Part shown: in pieces, positions 37,877-47,569 of the stretch
Layout: each line of letters starts with the position of its first letter
How positions within the stretch are numbered: the first letter of the stretch is position 1
Assembly (NCBI GenBank): GCA_015233935.1
Contig: JADFXB010000017.1
Location: 1-47,750 of the forward strand
Reading direction: 5' to 3'
Source of the DNA: Magnetococcales bacterium
GTDB taxonomy: Bacteria; Pseudomonadota; Magnetococcia; Magnetococcales; JADFXB01
DNA length: 47,750 bases
Position numbers and translations under genes: made by a program
The notes under the pieces: model-generated
What the model was told of the DNA's origin: nothing
Database searches by the model: none
What the model saw: only the letters and a program-made list of their open reading frames with translations

Positions 37877-39748
37877 ATGGATGTCAGCGGGCAAGCGGAA
37901 GAGTTAATGATGCTGGTGCGGGAACGCATGGGAGAGTGGGATGCCCAACTGATTGCCAAATCAGCAGAAATGGCCTTCCACTTTCATGATGGGCAAAAAC
38001 GCAAACTGGATGGTGCCCCTTATGTCACCCATTGTCTTTCTGTCGCACGTATGTGTTTGACCTGGGGATTGGTGGATGCCAAGGCCATTTGCGCCGCCCT
38101 GCTCCACGATGCCATTGAAGATGCACCCCCCCAATTGGAAGCGGCGCGTCGGATCCAGGAGTTGAGTCCAGAAATTTATGGTCTGGTGGAAGCTCTCTCC
38201 AAAATTCGTGATGTACAAACCGGCCAGGGGGATATGGCAGCCACCTATCGACGCATTCTAGGGGCAGCATCCAAGGATTTGCGGGTTTTGTTGATTAAAA
38301 TATTTGATAATGTGAACAATGCCGAAACCCTTCACGTCCATGGTCAGGCCAAATCCCAGGCTAAGGCCAGTTTGGGGTTGGTCTATGTGGGGGTGGCCAG
38401 GCGGTTGGGGGTGATGAGTCTTGCCGATTTGTTGGTGGGCCGGTTGCTCCCCTATCTCATGCCACAACGCTACGAACGTGCCTTGGACGAATTGCATCAG
38501 TTGCAACAGCAGGGGGCGGACAGCATGGAGCGTCTCACCCAATGGCGGCTGAAACCCATTCTGGCAGAAGGGTTCGCCACCGATTACACCCTGGAACCCA
38601 AGAGCATTGCCGACTTTTTCTACTTAACGGAAAATCCCGGAACCGGGCGTTTGACCAGAATTGGTGCACCGGTCTATCGCTTGCGTTTTCTGGTGGTGGA
38701 TGATGACTCGGCCTGGCGGGTGTTGGGACGTTTGCATAGCTTGTTTGGTCCTCTGCCCCGGCATGTGCGGGACTATCTCAATGCACCCCGCATCAATGGT
38801 TTCCGTGCCCTTACCTCCCGTATTCTGTGGGAAGGCAACCCCTTGAGTGTCCATGTGGTGCGCTTGCGGGATGAGGTTGCCAACCGGTTGGGGGTGTTGG
38901 CCCAATGGGGGGTGAGCGGTCCCGATACCCAACGCTATATGCGACTGTTGGCCACACTGGGGGATAGTGATCTGCGCTTATCCGAGGTGCATGCCCATGT
39001 GCTGCCCGATCTGCTGGATGTTTATACCCCCAAGGGGGACCGTTTGACCTTTCCGGCAGGATCGGTGGTGTTGGACTTTGCCTATCTGGTACATACCGAT
39101 TTGGGCAACAGTTGTGTTGGGGCAAGGGTCAATGGTGTCATGCGTCCCCCAGATTATCCTTTGATCTCCGGTGATGTGGTGAGCGTGGTCACCGCCAAAT
39201 CTGCCAAACCCCAACGCGCCTGGTTGGATGTGGTCAAAACGGCGCGTGCCCGTACCATGATCAAGCAGGCACTCAAGAGTCCCGATATTCCTGTGCGTGG
39301 GGTGGAGCGGGGAAAAGATGGATTTATCCTGACCAGTTTGGTGGGGCCGGATATCCAGTGGTCCACCTGTTGTCTGCCGGTTCCCGACAAGCCCATTGTC
39401 GGGCGGCTTTCCAACGATGGTCACTGGATCGTCCATCTGGCCGATTGCGATAAAGTTTCGGGCGACAACTGGGAAAATGGTCGTTGGGGATTCAAATCGG
39501 AACAGGATATCCTGTCGGTGAGCCTGACTTTGGATCATCGTACCGGATCTTTGTTGGAGGTGTTGAAATTGCTGGCCAAACGGGGCATCAACGGTCACTC
39601 TCTGCAAGGGCGGGGGATTAACGATGATGCCTATACCATCAGCATTGATCTGGGAGGACGGGACCCTGTCACTTTGGGTAATGTGTTGCGGGAACTGCCT
39701 ACCGTCATTACCGTGCGGGAGATTCAACGCTATTTTTGGCGACACTAA
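37877..39748 (+). CDS. RelA/SpoT-family (p)ppGpp hydrolase with degenerate synthetase domain
   Basis: This 623-residue RSH-type protein keeps the hydrolase site: H52 (YVTHCLSVA), H77-D78 with E81-D82 (ALLHDAIEDAP) and D144 (IKIFDNVNNAETL), equal in spacing to Rel from Streptococcus. The synthetase region has lost its key residues: NGYQSIHT is NGFRALTS, the catalytic Glu site (EIQIRT) reads LSVHVVRL, and the Asp-containing strand is VYRLRFLV. A TGS domain (DVYTPKGDRLTFPAGSVVLD), a cysteine pair (STCCLPVP) and an ACT-like C-terminus (SVSLTLDHRTGSLLEVLKLL) are present. It should degrade (p)ppGpp but not make it. The frame before the ATG shows only a weak ribosome site. Confidence 0.88.
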   Translation: MDVSGQAEELMMLVRERMGEWDAQLIAKSAEMAFHFHDGQKRKLDGAPYVTHCLSVARMCLTWGLVDAKAICAALLHDAIEDAPPQLEAARRIQELSPEIYGLVEALSKIRDVQTGQGDMAATYRRILGAASKDLRVLLIKIFDNVNNAETLHVHGQAKSQAKASLGLVYVGVARRLGVMSLADLLVGRLLPYLMPQRYERALDELHQLQQQGADSMERLTQWRLKPILAEGFATDYTLEPKSIADFFYLTENPGTGRLTRIGAPVYRLRFLVVDDDSAWRVLGRLHSLFGPLPRHVRDYLNAPRINGFRALTSRILWEGNPLSVHVVRLRDEVANRLGVLAQWGVSGPDTQRYMRLLATLGDSDLRLSEVHAHVLPDLLDVYTPKGDRLTFPAGSVVLDFAYLVHTDLGNSCVGARVNGVMRPPDYPLISGDVVSVVTAKSAKPQRAWLDVVKTARARTMIKQALKSPDIPVRGVERGKDGFILTSLVGPDIQWSTCCLPVPDKPIVGRLSNDGHWIVHLADCDKVSGDNWENGRWGFKSEQDILSVSLTLDHRTGSLLEVLKLLAKRGINGHSLQGRGINDDAYTISIDLGGRDPVTLGNVLRELPTVITVREIQRYFWRH

Positions 39749-39757
39749 AAGGGGAGA

Positions 39758-39786
39758 TTGACAGCCAGAATTGATGCTGTTAACTT
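39758..39786 (+). promoter_or_regulatory. Candidate sigma-70 promoter of the signalling operon
   Basis: TTGACA at 39758-39763 is followed 17 bases later by TAACTT (39781-39786). The -35 is perfect, the -10 weak. It sits about 75 bases before the response-regulator ATG at 39859, in the only gap between the RSH gene and that operon. Confidence 0.3.
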
Positions 39787-39858
39787 GTTCGATAGAGGGA
39801 ATACAACTATGTGAAATTATTTGGGTTTCTAAACTTTTGTAAATTAAGGAAGCCAGAT

Positions 39859-41574
39859 ATGTCCCAGGTCGAAAAAATATTAATTGTTGATGACGAATTT
39901 ATTAACCAACAAATCGCCATCGCCGTGATGGCCAAAAACCATTATAATTACATGGTTGTTTCCACTGGCGAAGAAGCCTTGGAAGCGGTGGCCCGCTGGA
40001 AACCGGACTTAATCTTGTTGGACCTCCTGCTGCCAGGCATGGATGGTTTTGAGGTGGTGCGGCGACTCAAGCAGCAGGAGAGCAGCCGGGCCATTCCGGT
40101 GGTTCTCGTCACCTCCATGTCCGACCGTCAATCCCGTTTGGAGGGTTTGCGGGCTGGGGCGGAAGATTTCATCAACAAGCCCATAGATGCCGACGAATTA
40201 TCCGCCCGCATGAGCAACCTGTTGCGCCTCAAGAGGATGCACGATTTTCTGGAGGCCAACAATCGGGTTCTCTCCAACTATGATGCCTTGACCGGCCTTC
40301 CCAACCGGACCTTGTTTCGGGATCGGCTGGTGCATGACTTGATTTCTGCCCGCAACCATTCGGAAGAGCTGGCGGTGTTGTTGGTGGAAATCACCGATCT
40401 CAAGCGGATCAATGATTCTTTGGGGGTGATGGCGGGGGATCAAATCCTGACCATGGTTGGGCAGCGGTTGAGTGAAAGTTTGACCACGGTGGACATGGTT
40501 GCCCGCTTGTCTGGTGGGGAGTTTGGTGTTTTGCAGAAGCGTCCCATGGTGGATGAAGAAATGCGTTTGGTGGCGGCCAGCCTGTTGGCCCATTTCAGTC
40601 GTCCCTTCAAGCTTGCCAACCATGAAATTTTTGTGGCGGCCAATATTGGTGGCAGTTGTGCTCCCAAGGATGGGGAGGAGATTGAGGAGTTGCTGCGACG
40701 GGCAGGGGTGGCCCTCACCTTTGCCAAGCGCAGCAGACGCAACGGTTTTGAATTTTACTTTCCCGCCATGGATGACAAAGACCGGGGACGGCTGACTCTG
40801 GAGGCCCATCTGCATCATGCCCTGGAAAAAAATGAACTGAAAGTCTATTACCAACCCAAGATTGATACCCTTACCCGGCGCATGGTGGGCATGGAGGCGT
40901 TGCTTCGTTGGTTTTCCCCGGAAATGGGTATGATCTCTCCGGCCAGGTTTATCCCACTGGCGGAAGAGACAGACTTGATCGTCCCCATTGGTGATTGGGT
41001 GTTGCATACCGCCTGTATGGAAACCCAGCGGTTGCGTCGGGAGGGGTTGGAGTTGAATGTTGCCGTCAACCTCTCTGCCCGCCAATTACTGCACGGTGGG
41101 GTTTGCCATAGTGTGTCCCGTTCCCTGGCGGAAAGTGGACTGCCTCCCCATGCCTTGGAGTTGGAAATTACCGAAAGCTGTGTCCTGGAAAATGTGGACA
41201 AGACCATCGCCTTGATCCAGGAAATCCGTGCCATGGGGGTGACTTGTGCCCTGGATGATTTTGGTACCGGCTATTCGTCCCTCAATTATTTGAAACGTTT
41301 GCCCATAAATACCCTCAAACTGGATCGTTCCTTTTTGAGTCAGATTCCCCACGAAGCCAATGATACTGCCATCGTCCGGGCGGTGATCTCCCTTGCCCAC
41401 AGTCTTCACCTCCACGTGGTGGCAGAAGGGGTGGAAAATTTAGAACAAATCGCCTTTCTCGCCCAGCAACGGTGTGACCAGTTGCAGGGATTTTATTTCA
41501 GCAAACCGGTGCCATTGGATGAATTTATCCCCCTGGCGCACAAATATGCCCGTCAAAGCTGGCATAATCCATGA
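39859..41574 (+). CDS. Response regulator with degenerate GGDEF and intact EAL domain (c-di-GMP phosphodiesterase)
   Basis: This 571-residue protein is built from a receiver (ILIVDDEF, phospho-Asp in LILLDLLLPGMDG, Lys in NKPIDADE), a GGDEF-fold domain and an EAL domain. The GGDEF signature reads ARLSGGEFGVLQ, so diguanylate cyclase activity is probably lost. The EAL domain keeps MEALLRW, the DDFGTGYSSLNYLKRLP metal motif and VVAEGVEN, so it should hydrolyse c-di-GMP. The ATG at 39859 follows AAGGA; the frame opens at a GTG at 39811. Its stop overlaps the ATG of a nitrate-sensor-type hybrid kinase (ATGA), and that kinase is the likely phosphate donor. Confidence 0.93.
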   Translation: MSQVEKILIVDDEFINQQIAIAVMAKNHYNYMVVSTGEEALEAVARWKPDLILLDLLLPGMDGFEVVRRLKQQESSRAIPVVLVTSMSDRQSRLEGLRAGAEDFINKPIDADELSARMSNLLRLKRMHDFLEANNRVLSNYDALTGLPNRTLFRDRLVHDLISARNHSEELAVLLVEITDLKRINDSLGVMAGDQILTMVGQRLSESLTTVDMVARLSGGEFGVLQKRPMVDEEMRLVAASLLAHFSRPFKLANHEIFVAANIGGSCAPKDGEEIEELLRRAGVALTFAKRSRRNGFEFYFPAMDDKDRGRLTLEAHLHHALEKNELKVYYQPKIDTLTRRMVGMEALLRWFSPEMGMISPARFIPLAEETDLIVPIGDWVLHTACMETQRLRREGLELNVAVNLSARQLLHGGVCHSVSRSLAESGLPPHALELEITESCVLENVDKTIALIQEIRAMGVTCALDDFGTGYSSLNYLKRLPINTLKLDRSFLSQIPHEANDTAIVRAVISLAHSLHLHVVAEGVENLEQIAFLAQQRCDQLQGFYFSKPVPLDEFIPLAHKYARQSWHNP

Positions 41575-44500
41575 ATACCCATCTGCCTGCCAACCGTTGG
41601 CCCATGCCCTCGGAGCAGTTGCGGTTGAGGGTCATGTGGGGGATGCTTTTCCTGTTGCCGGTCATTGGTTTTCTGTGGCTGGGAGTGGTAACCCTTTGGG
41701 AGAAATATGACAAAAGAAATGTTCTTGCCTCCTTTGGCGAAAAAATTCAAATTGCTTTGCAATTAGGGGACTTGGTTCATGAGTTGCAGAAAGAGCGGGG
41801 CTTGAGCGTTGCGGCTACGGCTGGCAAGGGCACCGAATTTGCGGGTCAAATGTTGGCCCAGCGCAAGGCCAGCCACGGCATCATGGAGGGGCTGCTTCTG
41901 TTGTTGGAGCAGAATGATTATTACCAGAAGGTCAGTGGTTTGCGCCAAATGGTGGCTTCCCTTTCTCAGTTGTTGCTGACCATGCGGCAGGAGATTGATG
42001 AGCAGGGGGTGGGAAGTGAAAGGGTGATTGGTGGGTTTTCGGAGATCATCCAGATGGTGTTGAAGCAGGTGGATGAAGTCATCCTGGATAATATAGGTGA
42101 GTATGATCAGGAATTAATGCGCATGATTGGGGCCTACCGCCATTTATTGCGAGGCAAGGAGGAGGCGGGGATCGAACGGGCCACCGGGATACGGGGCATC
42201 CTCTCTGGTCGGATCGGTAAAGAAGAGAGCCGGGAACTGTACAAACACATGGTTTTGCAGGAGAGTCAATTTTCAAGTTTTGTCAATGAATTGCCATTAA
42301 CTTTGGCTGCACGGTTCCGGCAACGGTTGGATGAGGGTGATCAAATCATTGCCACCATCCGGCAACTTTATCTCAATGATTCTAAGATGTTATTTGCCAC
42401 GGTCACTCCAGTCCAATGGTTTGAGATCACTACTCAGAGGATCGATCTTCTTCATGGCATGGAGCATGATTTATCGCAACGATTGGTGGAAAAGTCTCTT
42501 GCACTGGAAGAACAGGGTGGAAAACATCCTGTTTCGTTGGAACTTATTGTTTTATCTCTCTTGCTATTCTCCATTTGGACCATCCTGCGCCTTTTTCGTC
42601 TGTTGGATCAGGCACAGGAGGCCAATGTGCAGCTGCGGGGGATGGCCAACCGTTTGGAAGAGCACGTGGCGGAACAGACCGCCTCTTTGCGTCTGGAGAT
42701 GAAGGAGCGGGAGCAGGCAGAACTTCGGGAATCCCGTATGCGGGAGGCCCAGGGGGTCATCAGTGCCTTGTTGCGACTGGCCCTGGAACCGGCGACCTTG
42801 CGGGAGCGCATGGAGCAATCCCTGGCCATTCTTTTTTCCCTTTCCTGGTTGTCGGTGCAGGCCAGGGGATCGGTGTTTACCCTGGATGCCGAAAACAATA
42901 GCCTGATCATGGTAGCCAGCCGTGGTTTGGCTGCCTCCACCCTGGTGAACTGTGCCCAGGTTCCCTTGGGCAGGTGTTTGTGTGGGCGGGCAGCGTTGGA
43001 AAAGCAGTTTTTGTTCTCCCCGCCGGGGGATCCCAGGCACGATTATCAGGTTTCCATGCCACCCCACGGTCACTATTGTTTGCCTCTGTTGCGGGGGGAT
43101 ACCTTGCTGGGGGTGCTCAATCTCTACGTGACAAGTGATAAAGCCGATGAGGATGAGGAACATTTGTTGCGGAGTGTGGCGGATACCCTGGCGGGGGTGT
43201 TGCATCATCACCGTGTGGAGGAGGAAAAACGGTTGCTCTCCAGGGTGGTAGAGCAAAGCCCGGTGGCAGTAATGATCACCAACCAACACGGCAGCATTGA
43301 ATACACCAATCCCCACTTTACCCAGGTGACCGGCTATGGGCGGGAAGAGGTTAAGGGTAAAAATCCCCGCTTGTTGCGTTCGGGCTTCCAGGATGGCGAT
43401 TTTTATAAAAACATGTGGGAGTGCATCGCTGCCGGGCAAAAGTGGGAAGGAGAGATGCACAATCGGCGCAAGGATGGTTCTCTTTTCTGGGAGCGGGCGG
43501 TGATTGCTCCCATGTGGGGAGAGGATCAAACCATCAGCCATTTTTTGGCGGTCAAGGAGGAGATCACCGACCGCAAGTTGGCGGAAGAGCGGGAACAGCG
43601 GGCCTTTCAGGCCCAGAGCATGATGGTGGACTTATTGCGCATTGCCATCCAGCCCATTTCTTTGCATGAGCAGTTGAATCTGGCGTTGCGGCGGGTGTTG
43701 ACCTCCTCTTTTCTGCCTGCGGGTACATGTGGGACCATCTATCTGGAGGCAGAGGAAGAGGGGGTATTTACCCTGGTGGGGCAGTATGGTTTTTCGGATG
43801 AGCTGTTTGCCCAATGCCAGTCCATCCGGCTTGGTCAGTGTCATTGCAGCAAGGCGGAAGCCGGGCGGGGGGTGGTGGTTTATCCTGATTTGCCGGGGTG
43901 TCATGGGGTAGAGGTGGAGGTATTGCGGGGCAGATTGCTGGTTTCGTTGCCCATGGTAAGTGGTGGACAGGTGTTGGGATTTCTTAACCTGTTTGTGGAC
44001 AAGCATTATGGAATAACCACCGATGAGCAGGGTGGCTTCACGGCCATTTCCGCCACTTTGGCGGCCATGGTGGATCGGGAAAGAATTCTCTGCCAGCAAC
44101 GGTCGGCACTGGCTGACAAGGAGCGGGCCGAGGCCACGGATCGGGCCAAGGATGCCTTTCTGGCCAATATGAGCCATGAAATTCGCACCCCCATGAACGG
44201 GGTGTTGGGTATGCTGGAGTTGCTCAATACCTCTTTTTTGGGGGAACGGCAAAAAGAGATGGTGGGGGTGGCCATGGAATCGGCCAACCATCTGTTGAAT
44301 ATTCTCAATGATATTCTTGATTTTTCCAAAATTCAGTCGGGCAGGATGGAGTTGGAGCGGGCGGTATTTGATCTGCATGATTTGGTGGAAATGACTGTCA
44401 GTCAAATGGCCCAGTTGAGTCTGCAGAAAAAATTGCAGCTTGTTTGTGACATTCATCCCCACATTCCCCATCGGGTGGTGGGGGATCCCACCCGTTTGCG

Positions 44501-46034
44501 TCAGGTGTTGCAAAATTTATTGAGCAATGCGGTGAAGTTTACCGAGCAGGGGGAGGTGGCTTTGCGCTTGTCCTTGCAGGCGGATGAAGAGGGGCTGGCC
44601 CGCTTTGAGGTGGTGGACAGTGGCATTGGTATGCGGGAGGAGCAGGTGCCTTTGTTGTTTCAACCTTTCTCCCAGGCCGATGCCACCACCACCCGGCGTT
44701 TTGGTGGAACCGGTCTGGGCTTGGCCATTTGTCGGCAGTTGGTGGAATTGATGGGTGGGCAAATTGGGGTGAGCAGTCAGGAGGGGGTAGGTTCCACCTT
44801 TTGGTTTACCTTGCCCTTGCAGCCGTTGGCAGGTGAGGTCACCCTGCCGGTGGTGGAGCATCGCCGCTGTTTGTTGGTGGAATTTCATGCTGGTCATCGC
44901 GCAGTGTTGGCGGGTTATTTGCGGGAGTTTGGCTTTCTGCCCACCCTTTTTGCCAGTGGCGAGGAGGCTTGGCACCATGTGCAGAATATGGTGGGGCGGG
45001 GCTATGATATTGCCCTCCTGGATATGACCCTGCCGGGGATGGATGGCATGGAGCTGGCCTACCGGATTAAATCCTTGCCTGCCATGGCAGCCACCAGGGT
45101 TTTTATTCTCAGTGCCTTCGATCACCTGGCCAGCATTCCAGGGGATGAGGCCATCGCCCATTATCTCACCAAGCCGGTGCGTCGTCGGGATATTCGCCGC
45201 TATATTTTGGGTGAGAAGGAGAGGGAGGAGGGCAGTTCACTGGCTGGGGATCCTGTTGTTCATTCCTTGCCTGCCAGAAGGGTTTTGCTGGTGGAGGACA
45301 GTCCCACCAATCAGCAGGTGGCGGTGGGCCTTCTGACGGCTTTAGGGGCCATGGTGGAGGTGGCGGAGGATGGCCAACAGGCTTTGGATAAATATCAACC
45401 AGGTCGTTATGATTTGATCCTCATGGATATGCAGATGCCGGTCATGGATGGGGTGACCGCTGCCAAACGGATTCGGGAGCGGGAGCAACAGGAAAATTGG
45501 CCCCGTACCATTGTGGTGGCCATGACCGCCAACATTCGTCCCCAGGATCGTCAGGTTTGCCTTGCGGTGGGGATGGATGATTTTGTCAGTAAGCCGGTGC
45601 GCATGGAAACCTTGCGCTCCCTGTTGAACCAAACACCGCTTGTTCAGGAGACGGTGCCGCAGACGGATGAGCGGGAGGTTCTCCATCGTCCAACTTTGCG
45701 GGTGCTGCAAGAGACCATGAGTATCCTGCCGGATGGGTTTAATGGTATTCTGCGCACCTATCTCAAGGAGTCCCCCTTGTTGGTGGATAAAATGCGTTGC
45801 GGCTTGGCAGAGGGGGATGCCCGCCAGGTGCGACAGGCGGCCCATACCTTGAAATCCACCAGTGCCTCTCTGGGGGCGGTCTCTCTTTCGACCCTGGCCT
45901 TGCAGGTGGAAGAGTATGCCCGTGATGAACAATTGGCGGAGATTCCCCCTTTGATGGCCAATCTGGCAGGAGAGGTGGAAGAGGCGTGTCGGGCTTTGCA
46001 GGGATGGTTGCAACCTTTGGCAGAAAGCGAATAG
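41571..46034 (+). CDS. Hybrid histidine kinase with NIT, GAF, PAS, GAF, two receivers and HPt
   Basis: This 1487-residue membrane kinase has TM1 (about 25-45), a periplasmic NIT domain ([18 protein letters not shown], about 60-285), known from nitrate/nitrite-sensing receptors, and TM2 (about 325-345). Cytoplasmic GAF (about 395-545), PAS ([20 protein letters not shown], about 555-680) and GAF (about 690-845) domains precede HisKA (H near 868, [11 protein letters not shown]) and HATPase ([20 protein letters not shown]). Two receivers follow ([14 protein letters not shown] and [14 protein letters not shown]) and a C-terminal HPt ([14 protein letters not shown]). The first receiver lacks the N-terminal acidic pair (CLLVEFHAG). 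It overlaps the c-di-GMP phosphodiesterase gene, so nitrate or redox input into c-di-GMP output is inferred. Confidence 0.93.
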   Translation: MNTHLPANRWPMPSEQLRLRVMWGMLFLLPVIGFLWLGVVTLWEKYDKRNVLASFGEKIQIALQLGDLVHELQKERGLSVAATAGKGTEFAGQMLAQRKASHGIMEGLLLLLEQNDYYQKVSGLRQMVASLSQLLLTMRQEIDEQGVGSERVIGGFSEIIQMVLKQVDEVILDNIGEYDQELMRMIGAYRHLLRGKEEAGIERATGIRGILSGRIGKEESRELYKHMVLQESQFSSFVNELPLTLAARFRQRLDEGDQIIATIRQLYLNDSKMLFATVTPVQWFEITTQRIDLLHGMEHDLSQRLVEKSLALEEQGGKHPVSLELIVLSLLLFSIWTILRLFRLLDQAQEANVQLRGMANRLEEHVAEQTASLRLEMKEREQAELRESRMREAQGVISALLRLALEPATLRERMEQSLAILFSLSWLSVQARGSVFTLDAENNSLIMVASRGLAASTLVNCAQVPLGRCLCGRAALEKQFLFSPPGDPRHDYQVSMPPHGHYCLPLLRGDTLLGVLNLYVTSDKADEDEEHLLRSVADTLAGVLHHHRVEEEKRLLSRVVEQSPVAVMITNQHGSIEYTNPHFTQVTGYGREEVKGKNPRLLRSGFQDGDFYKNMWECIAAGQKWEGEMHNRRKDGSLFWERAVIAPMWGEDQTISHFLAVKEEITDRKLAEEREQRAFQAQSMMVDLLRIAIQPISLHEQLNLALRRVLTSSFLPAGTCGTIYLEAEEEGVFTLVGQYGFSDELFAQCQSIRLGQCHCSKAEAGRGVVVYPDLPGCHGVEVEVLRGRLLVSLPMVSGGQVLGFLNLFVDKHYGITTDEQGGFTAISATLAAMVDRERILCQQRSALADKERAEATDRAKDAFLANMSHEIRTPMNGVLGMLELLNTSFLGERQKEMVGVAMESANHLLNILNDILDFSKIQSGRMELERAVFDLHDLVEMTVSQMAQLSLQKKLQLVCDIHPHIPHRVVGDPTRLRQVLQNLLSNAVKFTEQGEVALRLSLQADEEGLARFEVVDSGIGMREEQVPLLFQPFSQADATTTRRFGGTGLGLAICRQLVELMGGQIGVSSQEGVGSTFWFTLPLQPLAGEVTLPVVEHRRCLLVEFHAGHRAVLAGYLREFGFLPTLFASGEEAWHHVQNMVGRGYDIALLDMTLPGMDGMELAYRIKSLPAMAATRVFILSAFDHLASIPGDEAIAHYLTKPVRRRDIRRYILGEKEREEGSSLAGDPVVHSLPARRVLLVEDSPTNQQVAVGLLTALGAMVEVAEDGQQALDKYQPGRYDLILMDMQMPVMDGVTAAKRIREREQQENWPRTIVVAMTANIRPQDRQVCLAVGMDDFVSKPVRMETLRSLLNQTPLVQETVPQTDEREVLHRPTLRVLQETMSILPDGFNGILRTYLKESPLLVDKMRCGLAEGDARQVRQAAHTLKSTSASLGAVSLSTLALQVEEYARDEQLAEIPPLMANLAGEVEEACRALQGWLQPLAESE

Positions 46035-46035
46035 G

Positions 46036-46800
46036 GTGAAAATAGCCACTTGGAATGTGAATTCGTTGACCGTGCGTTTGCAGCAGGTTGTGGCCTGGCT
46101 GAACAGCAATCCGGTGGATGTCTTGTGTTTGCAGGAGCTTAAGCAGACCGATGAAATGTTTCCCAAAGAGGTTTTCCAGAAGTTGGGCTATCACGCCTGG
46201 TGGCGGGGACAGAAGACGTATAACGGGGTAGCGATTATCAGCCGTTTACCGGGTGATGAGGTGGTGGGAGAGTTGCCCCACCTGGAGGATCCTCAGCGGC
46301 GATTTTTGGCGGTGACTGTGCAGGGGGTGCGGGTGGTTTGCCTCTATATTCCCAATGGCGGGGAGTTGGATTCGGACAAGTATGCCTATAAAAAACAATG
46401 GTTGGCGGCTTTGTTTCAATGGTTGGAAGGGGAGTATGGTCGTTATCCCCGTTTGGTGGTGACGGGGGATTATAACATTGCCCCGGCGGCCCTGGATGTG
46501 CATAAGCCTGCCATGTGGGAGGCCACGCCTATTTTTTCACCGGAGATGCAGGAGAGTTTTCGGCAGATGCTGGCCATGGGGTTTGGGGATTGTTTTCGTA
46601 CTTTGCATCCTCAGGAGGTGCAATATACTTGGTGGGATTATCGATTGGGGGGATTTTCCCGCAACCAGGGTTTGCGGATTGATCATATTCTGGCCTCGCC
46701 CGCCATGCTGTCTGGATTGGCCAGTTGTGTCATCGATAAAATTCCCCGTGGCTGGGATCGCCCATCCGATCACGCCCCCGTAGTGGCCACCTTTGAATAA
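46036..46800 (+). CDS. xthA: Exodeoxyribonuclease III
   Basis: This 254-residue AP endonuclease/3' exonuclease has the family residues: N7 (ATWNVNSL), Glu in LCLQELKQT, GDYNIAP for the Asp-x-Asn site, DHILAS and the C-terminal SDHAPV. It removes damaged 3' ends and cuts at abasic sites. The GTG at 46036 lies one base after the kinase stop, so xthA is cotranscribed with the signalling pair or depends on read-through. MKIATWNVNSLTVRLQ fits the canonical start. Confidence 0.95.
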   Translation: MKIATWNVNSLTVRLQQVVAWLNSNPVDVLCLQELKQTDEMFPKEVFQKLGYHAWWRGQKTYNGVAIISRLPGDEVVGELPHLEDPQRRFLAVTVQGVRVVCLYIPNGGELDSDKYAYKKQWLAALFQWLEGEYGRYPRLVVTGDYNIAPAALDVHKPAMWEATPIFSPEMQESFRQMLAMGFGDCFRTLHPQEVQYTWWDYRLGGFSRNQGLRIDHILASPAMLSGLASCVIDKIPRGWDRPSDHAPVVATFE

Positions 46801-46838
46801 TCCCCTCATCCTTTAAAACCATTAAAAAAAGGAGGGGG

Positions 46839-46868
46839 CCTGGGGGAGTTCACCTCCCCCAGGGTTTT
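46839..46868 (+). terminator. Terminator after xthA
   Basis: CCTGGGGGAG and CTCCCCCAGG form a 10-bp stem with a TTCAC loop followed by GTTTTG. It lies 39 bases after the xthA stop and would end the RR-kinase-xthA transcript. Confidence 0.8.
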
Positions 46869-47024
46869 GCCCTTTCCCAAATCGCCATCGTCACAAAATC
46901 AAGTGTCCGCGAGAAAAGACCACTATGATGAATAGCTAGTCATAACAAGACGATGGCGATGTGGTCCAGGGCTTGCCCCGAATCCCACAATGCCGCCATG
47001 GGCAGAACCGGAATGGGTAAAAGC

Positions 47025-47049
47025 TGGCAGGAGGGGGCACCTCCTGCCA
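47025..47049 (-). terminator. Hairpin after the DUF2892 gene
   Basis: TGGCAGGAG and CTCCTGCCA (9 bp, 7-base loop) lie just past the minus-strand stop at 47056. A short run of T (CTTTTACCC) follows on the minus strand. Confidence 0.6.
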
Positions 47050-47055
47050 CGCTGT

Positions 47056-47250
47056 TTAGTTGGACTCGGTGGGGCAGGTATTGAGTCCCAGCAGGGGATA
47101 GAAGGGGCAAAAACGCACCAGGCCGGTCAGTACTGGAATCACTCCCACCCATCCCCACACGGTTTGTGGTCCGACAAAGACCATGGCAATCAGGGCCAGG
47201 CCAACCACAATCCGCAAGATACGATCCACGCCACCCACATTGGCTTTCAT
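47056..47250 (-). CDS. DUF2892 (YgaP-like) inner-membrane protein
   Basis: This 64-residue protein begins MKANVGGVDRILRIVVGLAL, with two membrane helices (about 10-27 and 31-48) and the C-terminal CPFYPLLGLNTC motif. This is the DUF2892 family, often fused to rhodanese in YgaP or free-standing near sulfur genes. The ATG at 47250 follows GGAG; the frame extends to 47316 without support. No rhodanese domain is present. Function is unknown. Confidence 0.88.
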   Translation of the reverse strand: MKANVGGVDRILRIVVGLALIAMVFVGPQTVWGWVGVIPVLTGLVRFCPFYPLLGLNTCPTESN

Positions 47251-47381
47251 AGCTGTTTTCTCCGTTTTTTCAAAGTGATACTGAGTTGCATTTCGTTGAC
47301 ATGTCACTTGGACCACAAAATTTTTTTGTAGTTCCAGTCTTTATGATTATTTTATAATATTATTAAAATTATATAAAATTA

Positions 47382-47407
47382 AGAAAAAAGACCTGCGGAT
47401 GGCAGGT
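47382..47407 (-). terminator. Minus-strand terminator in the gap right of DUF2892
   Basis: On the minus strand ACCTGC-CATCC-GCAGGT is followed by CTTTTTTCTT. The gap 47251-47569 also contains an AT-rich block (47319-47392) and a competing GCGGATG/CATCCGC pairing (47395-47401 with 47421-47427). A minus-strand transcript coming from the right would end here. Confidence 0.6.
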
Positions 47408-47569
47408 GCAGAGGGGTTCTCATCCGCCAAGGGGAGCAAATATTCCAACACCCTCCCCGGTCAGCACCTCCTCTACTGTAAAGAGGGCAAGTCATAGCCG
47501 GTTGACACCCGGACATGAAATATTCCCACAAATAGCAAGGAGCGTGTCTTGCTCATTTTTTGGCTTTAG

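Noticed and set aside
42564-43541. 325-codon minus-strand frame inside the NIT kinase gene
   Set aside because: Antisense to GAF/PAS domains that are well conserved on the plus strand.
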